Assembly (NCBI RefSeq): GCF_018812025.1
Contig: NC_063044.1
Span: 68,890,095-68,954,094, forward strand
Length of the DNA: 64,000 nt
Reading direction: 5' to 3'
Origin: Megalobrama amblycephala
Lineage: Eukaryota; Chordata; Actinopteri; Cypriniformes; Xenocyprididae
Below, piece after piece: positions 57,062-64,000 of this stretch. Under the pieces are notes generated by a model, which ran no database searches, was not told the origin of the DNA, and was given only the letters and a program-made list of their open reading frames with translations. Positions within the stretch are counted from its first letter, which is position 1. The number at the start of each line of letters is the position of its first letter. A program made the position numbers and the translations under genes.

Positions 57062-57355
57062 CTGGGCCTAAGTGATAGATGCATTTAGATTACACTTATA
57101 GTACATTTGAACCCATAGTGTACTACAAGTGGTAACTAAGTTTATATTTTTTAAATACAGAGATAGTATATTAAAAGCACATTTTAGTTCATATTTCATG
57201 GTGTCTCAAAATAGCACAGTTGAGTACACTTAGATGTTCTTAACATGATCTTAAGAAGTAGTAAAGAAGAATTTTTAGTATATTAAGTACAAAATTAGTG
57301 TGCGAAAATAGAACACTTTAAGTACATTATAGAAGTGTACTTTTTTTCACCTGGG
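57062..57355. mobile_element. AAGTACACTT-type MITE splitting the L1 remnant
   Basis: A/T-rich unit with GTACTACAAGTGG, AGTACACTTAG and a right end GAAGTGTACTTTTTTTCACC, in the style of 51060-51935. It separates two colinear parts of the same L1 copy, so it inserted later. Confidence 0.65.
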
Positions 57356-57745
57356 CTCTCAATGTTAAACCATGCTGGGGTGCTGTCAAAATAGTTTGAA
57401 TGAATCCAGTGTAGCATGAACCATATATTCGCTGCCCAACAATAAATCTAGGAATTTAGGAAGGCCAAGACCACCCAAATGCCTTGGTTTCTGCAAGACA
57501 CTTTTTCGAATCTTTGGAGTCTTGCCTTTCCTTATGAATTGAGAAAAAGAGCTATCTAGTGTGTCAAAAAAGGACTTTGCGATCAAAAATAGGGATAGAT
57601 TGAAAAAGATCTAAAAATTTAGGGAGCACGTTCCTCTTCACACAATTAATTCTACCTACTAAAGACAAAGGGAGAAGAGACCAACGGTGAAAATCCTTTG
57701 TGAGTCTGACTCTCTTTCTTCTGATTATTATGTGTCTTCCTGAAA
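57356..57745 (-). pseudogene. L1 ORF2 C-terminal remnant, 5' piece
   Basis: Minus-strand text includes RWSLLPLSLVGRINCVKRNV, then FFDTLDSSFSQFIRKGKTPK and LQKPRHLGGLGLPKF, recognisable as the post-RT region of fish L1 ORF2. Broken by frameshifts near 57590. Confidence 0.75.
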
Positions 57746-57915
57746 AACAGTTTCACTTAATTTAAGGAAGTCAAAGAAATTCCAGTTCAACACGACAGTT
57801 CAAAGGAGGAGAAAAGAAGATCTACAAATATTATCTGAGGTGAGTGTTTCATCTTTCTTTAGTTGTGTGTGTGTGTGTTATGATGTGTCATTGGTTACTT
57901 TGTGCTTCTGAGACT
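57746..57915. other. Unassigned sequence with short (TG)n
   Basis: Contains a GTGTGTGTGTGT run at 57865-57878. Nothing else seen. Confidence 0.4.
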
Positions 57916-57919
57916 TTAA

Positions 57920-58866
57920 AGGTGCCATAGAATGGAAAATTGAATTTATCTGGGCATAGTTGAATAACAAGAGTTCAGTACATGGAAATGACATACAGTG
58001 AGTCTCGAACTCCATTGTTTCCTCCTTCTTATATAAATCTCATTTGTTTAAAAGACCTCCGAAGAACAGGCGAATCTCAACATAACACCGACTGTTACGT
58101 AACAGTCGGGATCATTAATATGTACGCCCCCAATATTTGCATATGCCAGCCCATGTTCAAGGCTTTAGACAAGGGCAGCCAGTATTAACGTCTGGATCTG
58201 TGCACAGCTGAATCATCAGACTAGGTAAGCAAGCAAAGAACTATAGTGAAAAATGGCAGATGGAGCAATAATAACTGACATGATCCATGATATCATGATA
58301 TTTTTAGTGATATTTGTAAATTGTCTTTCTAAATGTTTCGTTAGCATGTTGCTAATGTACTGTTAAATGTGGTTAAAGTTACCATCGTTTCTTACTGTAT
58401 TCACGGAGACAAGAGCCGTCGCTATTTTCATTATTAAACACTTGCAGTCTGTATAATTCATAAACACAACTTCATTCCTTATAAATCTCTCCAACAGTGT
58501 GTAATGTTAGCTTTAGCCACGAAGCACCATCAAACTCATTCAGAATCAAATGTAAACATCCAAATAAATACTATACTCACATGATCCGATGCATGCATGC
58601 ATGCAGTATGCACGACAAACACTTTGTAAAGATCCATTTTGAGGGTTATATTAGCTGTGTGAACTTTGTTTATGCAATGTATTATAGTCGAGAGCTCGGG
58701 GGCGGAGAGCGCGACCAATTAAAGGGGAAGCATGCTGAATCTGCGCATTTATAATGATGCCCCAAAATAGGCAGTTAAAAAAAATCTATGTGGTATTTTG
58801 AGTTGAAACTTCACAGACACATTTAGGGGACACCTTAGACTTATATTACAACGTTCTAGGGCACCT
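57920..58866. mobile_element. 947-bp element with TTAA target duplication
   Basis: Ends AGGTGCCATAGAA and TTCTAGGGCACCT; TTAA at 57916-57919 and 58867-58870. TTAA targets are used by piggyBac and Kolobok. No transposase. Internal features include ACGTAACAGTC palindromes near 58095-58107 and an ATGCATGCATGCATGCA run near 58590. The ORFs inside are not genes. Confidence 0.75.
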
Positions 58867-58870
58867 TTAA

Positions 58871-59660
58871 AGCTGTGCTGAAGTCATACTGATGATTTTA
58901 TTTGAGTTCCTCATGTCACGATCAAACAGATGATCAAGTGTGTCTTGGTAAGTGAATCACAGAAGGCAGATATTGTTGTCACATGCTGTGAATTCACTGT
59001 TTTCTCTGTTGTGTTTATTAGTGAGTCTGTGATTCCTCAAACAGTATTTCTTATCATGCACTCTGATCTCTGAGAGAGAAACTATCGCTCATCATCTTCC
59101 TGTCGTTTGCAGACAGTTTTGATATAATACTGCCTCCTTCTGTCTATATGATGAACTCATAACAGAGTCATTCATTGAAACCAGCAGCACTGAAATTAAC
59201 TGGAAGTGTTGAACACAACAGTGTTGTAGAAATACAGAAATACCTCTCAAATATCCCACTGCGAAAATAAAGAAAACATAAATACATACAATTTGATTGG
59301 TTTTGAATGCAGATCTGTGAAATATGTGATTGGAAAAATATGCGATTGGAAAAATATGCATAAAACATGCTTTTACATGTGCTGAAAACCTATGAAGATT
59401 AGAGGCGTTTATCTGAAGTAAACTAAAACTGACAATTGCGAGATAAGTCTACCACTTTAATGAAAAAAAACAGCAAATATTTCGGTCATGTGACCTTTCT
59501 CAATGCCTAATAAACAATACTCAGCCATCTTAAAGGGACAGTACACACAAAAATGAAAATGTTCTATTAATTTACCCTCAGGCCATCCAAGAGGTAGGTA
59601 ATGTTGCCAACTTCAGAACAGGAAAATAAGGGAGGGACACCTGAAATATTTGTACTGCAC
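58871..59660. other. Unassigned intergenic sequence with repeat-like parts
   Basis: The stretch TTAAAGGGACAGTACACACA near 59531 begins like a common fish MITE, but I could not pair its end. ORFs here are chance. Confidence 0.35.
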
Positions 59661-60112
59661 CACACAGTGGCCCTCATTTATCAAACGATCGTACACCAGA
59701 AACTGTGCGTACGCTCGTTTCCAAAAATTTGGCATTTATCAATATGAGTGTGATCTGTGGCTGCGGTCAAATCTCACGTCAGGTCTCAGCTCGTGTATGA
59801 ACGTTTTTGAGCGGGAACTTGTGTGCTGCAGTGGCGTAGCCACAGATTTCTGATCGATTTGTTATTCTCACGTTGATTTGTCAGATACTCTCCATTCATT
59901 TTAACCAATAAAAAGTTGGAGAATCAAGAACCTCTGACTGCAGCGCACACAGCTTTCTTCTGGTCGTTATTGTTAATTTGAGGCAGTTTCGTGGTGTTAT
60001 TTGCTCTCACTCAGATAATGCGTGTGCAGCTCAAACTTTGTTCCATGTAAATCAAACATGCTTTTTCTCTAGAATTGTCTTCTCTCCTGGACTCACATAA
60101 CTGACTGTTACA
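59661..60112. repeat. Repeat-like fragment (CTCATTTATCAAACG type)
   Basis: CCCTCATTTATCAAACGATCGTACAC is a motif I associate with dispersed fish elements; a second CATTTATCAA follows at 59734. Borders not determined. Confidence 0.35.
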
Positions 60113-60151
60113 GGGTATCCGCGGGGCATTAAAAAGCATTAAAAGTCATTA

Positions 60152-61919
60152 CAGTTTTTTTCAATTGCTAACAAGCGTTTAGCAATACTTAAAGTACTTT
60201 TTCTAAACTCTTAACACAGCAACACACATGCATCACACAATTAGCCAAATAGTTAATTTTCTCCCCACAACCATATTTTGTTAAATAAGCACAAACTCTA
60301 CATTTCAAAATACTAAAAACCTTTTTCAACACATACTAACTCTATCAAAACACAGCAAACCTGATTCAAAATCGAGTCCTTCTGTCAAACACTAACACTA
60401 GTTTTCTATACAACATATAGTCAATCAAAGTGCAATGACTGTCAAAATACTAACAGTTGATGGCATTATGGAAACTGCATTACTGTCATGTTTCAGTTCT
60501 ACCAACAGAAAATATGAAATCCATTGTTTCCTTTTACTGCAGTAAAAGTAGAATGCTCACATGTAAGCCTTTCTTCATTTTTGGTTAAGGGTTGAGTGTG
60601 TGCATTCTTGGCAACATAGTAACTATCTAATGAGTCATTACATTATAGAATGTACAGTAGAAAAAAGAAGAAGAAAGTAATAGAATTGCTCAGGGCAGAC
60701 ACTGGTCAGATGAGTCCCCTATGCTGAACTTCACTTGGCCCTTCTGTTGAAATCTCTTTCTGGGGTTGGATGTGTGGTGTTGATAGTGCACCCATAGTGG
60801 ATGGGATGGTGTTCCCTTGTTAGTTGGTGCCCTTCGCAGACCACACATTCTGCATATATGGAACAGTGGTAGTAGAATCGTTGTAGTGAAAGATTTACAT
60901 GAAGCGTTTACTGAAATGAAAACATGAAATTGCTGCCACTGATCAACAACAAATCCAACATACATGGCCTTTGGTTTCTATGGAACTTTTTTTCTGCCAC
61001 AGAATTAAAAAAGCATGAAAGGTAATTGTGACTTTTTATCTCACAATTCTATTTTTTATTTTGCAATTGTGAGTTACATCTCACAATTCTGACTTTTTTT
61101 TCTCAGAATTGTGAGATATAAACTATAGGAATTGAGAGAAAAAAATAGAATTGTGAGATAAAAAGACACAATTATCTTTTTTATTTTCTATTCATGGCAG
61201 AAATAAGCTTTCATAGGTTCCATATGTGTAAGGGGGAAAACCATAGAGATGCTCAATCCAGCACACATTCTTCCTCCTCTCCTCTACCTCTTCTTCTCCC
61301 TTGTCCTGATCCAACTTTTCCTTTCCTCCTTCATCTATACCTCTCCCTTTCCCAGATATTATTTTCTCTCTGCTCCTCTCTGTGTTGTTCTTCATCCACA
61401 CTGAACAAATTCGATTCAAAGAGTCCTATTTTACTGTGTGTCCATGTAATGAAAATAAATTCAACCCCTGACTATGCCTCCAACTGAGATTGGAATTTTG
61501 GAATTTCTAAATATTTCAGTGATCTGCTAATTAAAAATGTTTAATTACTGAAAATTGTTTCAGTATTTGTTTTATACTTTTTTCCAGTACTTTTATAGTA
61601 CTGTTGTTGTTGTTGCAAAAGTAAAGGTTTTATACTATATTTAATGATTGGAGCATTGGGTCTTCATTTCTGACTTGCTGTGTTTAAGCATTTGCAAATT
61701 AGATGAGAAAGATCCATGATTTTGGTATGGGGTAAGCTTATAAGAAAAGAAAATGTAAGCATTTTAAAAACGTGTTAATTGACTGCATTTTGTGTGAAAA
61801 CGACATGAATTGTGTTAATGGTATGGCCACAACAGACGGATGTTCTGCTAAATGTGTTTAGAGTTTTGAAAATGTGACTACAGATTGGACAAAAGTATGT
61901 TAGCAATTGAAAAAAACTG
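60152..61919. mobile_element. Tc1/mariner-type element, 1.77 kb, TA duplication
   Basis: Ends CAGTTTTTTTCAATTGCTAA and its complement (TTAGCAATTGAAAAAAACTG), flanked by TA (60150-60151, 61920-61921). Inserted in the outer element. Open stretches inside (60690-60965 and 61192-61419, minus; the latter basic and acidic, RGIDEGGKEK type) may be scraps of a transposase, but no DDE motif can be read, so it is non-autonomous or decayed. Confidence 0.8.
60979..61224. mobile_element. Innermost MITE, CTCACAATTCT type
   Basis: TATGGAAC and TTTCTGCCA at the left are mirrored by TGGCAGAAAT and GGTTCCATA at the right; between them CTCACAATTCT and its complement alternate. It sits inside the mariner-type element. 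No coding capacity. Confidence 0.65.
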
Positions 61920-63798
61920 TAAATGGATTTTGCAAAAATTAAGGCCTTGAATGGCATTAAAAAGCATTAAATTTAATTTCTACAGGCATTAAATTTTTTA
62001 GGTAGTTTTGAAGAAAAATAATATTACCAGTTTATTTTGAATAAAGCCTAAATAATGAATAACTCTGATTTGCTGTCGCAAAATGTACATTGGTGTGATA
62101 CGCACACGGATCCAGTTTGGTAATTGCCTCCGGCCGGTGCGAAATTGCGGTAATGCCGTTTTGGACAGTGGCGCACTGGGACCTGGAGACAAAAGGCTGC
62201 ATCAGTGTTTCCAACTTAACGCGCTTTCTTGGAAAAAAGTCGCAAAAGGGGCCTGAAAAGGCGCTGTGATGAATATAGAGACTTGCTAACCTGATTCCGA
62301 GACCCCCTGGTACTGCCTCACGAGCGCGAGATCTTGCTTTCCTGCCGCTGCTGCACCTCCCTGGTTCAGCAGGGCATTCAGTTGAGAGTGCGCGTTCTGT
62401 CAGAGAACAAATAATACTATACTATTGCTTCTAACCTGAGTGATCATTTTACATGTACATATAGCCAAAATCATAGCAAATGTATCTTATGTGTATGGTG
62501 TATTTGTCAGACAACGTCTCGATTATAAATCAGGATTTTAGTGCTGTTAACATGTCAGGGCTTGAACTTTACTTTCGCGACCGGACAAGGACCTGATTAA
62601 AACGTCAAAAAAACAACTTAAAAAACAAAAACAACAACTTGGGAATCACCAAAACGCGATCATGACTAATTTTATTACATTTAGTATAAGTGGCGATCGA
62701 TAGTGGATAATAATAGGCTGTATAATGTACTGACGATAACAAGGTTGCACTGTTGAGGAGAGGAGAAATGGAAACATGGGCGAAGCGCACACAAAAAGAA
62801 ACTCAGTTAAACATATTGCGGTAAAAATTCAAAATGTTTTTATAACTTGATACTGGTAAGCAAAATCACACAACCAAGACTGCTGTTTTCCTAAATAGGC
62901 TACCATCACAATTAAAAACGTGACACTGATTTCATACAACAGTTCAGTTAACAAATAGTTCATATTAAGCCACTTTTATTTTAGAAGGAGTATTGACTGT
63001 TTTTGTTCTATTTTAGCAGCAAAAAATAGTTTAGAACAAAGATAACAGAAAAGCGCAACACTCAGCCTTGTTTTCATTACTGAATGATTCAGCGTTTTGA
63101 ACGAATCGGTTGAGTCAAAGATTAAATTAACCATTAAATGCCTCATTCTTGAATGAATCAGCCATTGGAATGAATCGTTTGAATGAATGAAACACTCATT
63201 AAGACGGTAATTTGATGCCACCTACTGGTGGTTTAGTTTCATTTTTAAAAGTAACATTCCCTTCAACATTTCATATTTGTATTTTCAAAAAACTTTTAAA
63301 ACAATCCCATAACATTATTTAATGCAGTTGTAGTCAATCAAAAATATGCAGATTTACATATGTCAAAGCTGCAATATTCTGAAAGGACAACAAATTATTT
63401 TTTTCCACCACCACAACCACAAAAAAAAAAAAAAAAAAGAAACAATTTTTTTTTTTTTTTTCCCCTGGACAAGCAACTGTTTTACTCTTACAAGTGAATG
63501 ACCGATTTACGCATGTCCACATGACAATGCTTGATGTCGAGCCCTGTATGTAATCTTAATGGGCCGCGTTTCAGTCATCATTTCATGTTTTCTGACAACA
63601 AAAACGGAAAAAATATATAGATGAAACAATTTTATTTGGAATTTAGCTGTATTAAAATGTATTATGTGAGCAAAAGGGTAGTAGCAGCAGAGAAGCAAAC
63701 AAATGTAAAGGGCTGACACTTGGCAGAATTCGAATGCAACAATGACCTGATGAATTTTCTAATTGCCGTATGTCGGCATCTATCGACATTTAGCTGTG

Positions 63799-63921
<123 letters not shown>

Positions 63922-64000
63922 GCATTAAAAAATTTTAAATTGGCATTAAAAAGGCATTAAAAAGCATTAAATTAGATTTGATGAAACCTGTAGAAACCCT

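Noticed and set aside
61192..61487. Charged ORF on the minus strand and S/L-rich ORF on the plus strand
   Set aside because: Both lie inside a mariner-type element; no transposase motif could be confirmed.

Overview
The window looks like a gene-poor, repeat-packed stretch of a teleost genome, most likely a cyprinid (zebrafish- or carp-like). This rests on the C2H2 zinc-finger genes with the MSDPEP-type first coding exon, the style of DNA transposons, an endogenous retrovirus with a proline-tRNA primer site, and abundant (TA)n microsatellites. Species cannot be fixed from sequence alone. No bacterial-type operons, CRISPR arrays or RNA genes were found.

Layout. 1-5630: minisatellite of a 43-bp unit (about 130 copies) with a 45-bp variant unit and an internal 2.7-kb higher-order duplication; it runs into a 1000-N assembly gap (5631-6630). 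6631-7390: foldback Tc1/mariner-like MITE. 7477-11428: a CACTA/EnSpm-like element on the minus strand, with a long intact ORF (four N-terminal C2H2 fingers plus a Tnp2-like core), a predicted 5' non-coding exon and a CACTG terminus. That terminus cuts into a coding exon of a zinc-finger gene copy (11429-11628). 13150-19190: a 110-bp inverted repeat enclosing two further nested elements. 19345-20893: an almost perfect 1.55-kb mariner palindrome.

22600-34000: two intact C2H2 zinc-finger genes on the minus strand (about 23.1-24.9 kb and 30.8-32.7 kb). Their promoter and first-exon regions, together with the orphan copy at 11.4-12.9 kb, are three copies of one segmental duplication. Interspersed are a 449-bp MITE (two copies, one with an empty-site comparison) and a hAT element with a perfect 8-bp target duplication.

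36838-38461: decayed Tc1 transposon. 38907-39887: 5'-truncated I/Nimb-like LINE with a 13-bp target duplication. 40382-48557: a nearly complete endogenous retrovirus on the minus strand with two LTRs, tRNA-Pro-like primer site, gag (frameshifted), pro, a 1025-aa pol frame, and an intact 493-aa env frame. It lies immediately upstream of, and antisense to, three plus-strand exons (48627-50010) that join in one frame and form the 3' end of an unidentified host gene.

50010-64000: intergenic and intronic sequence with a 275-bp tandem repeat, a YqaJ-nuclease gene fragment, a Harbinger-type element (TAA duplication), an L1 ORF2 remnant split by a MITE, a TTAA-type element, and a three-level nest of DNA transposons that reaches the window end.

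The genes that look functional are the two zinc-finger genes, the tail of the host gene, and, as mobile genes, the CACTA-like ORF and the retroviral pol and env. Everything was read by eye; no database search was run.
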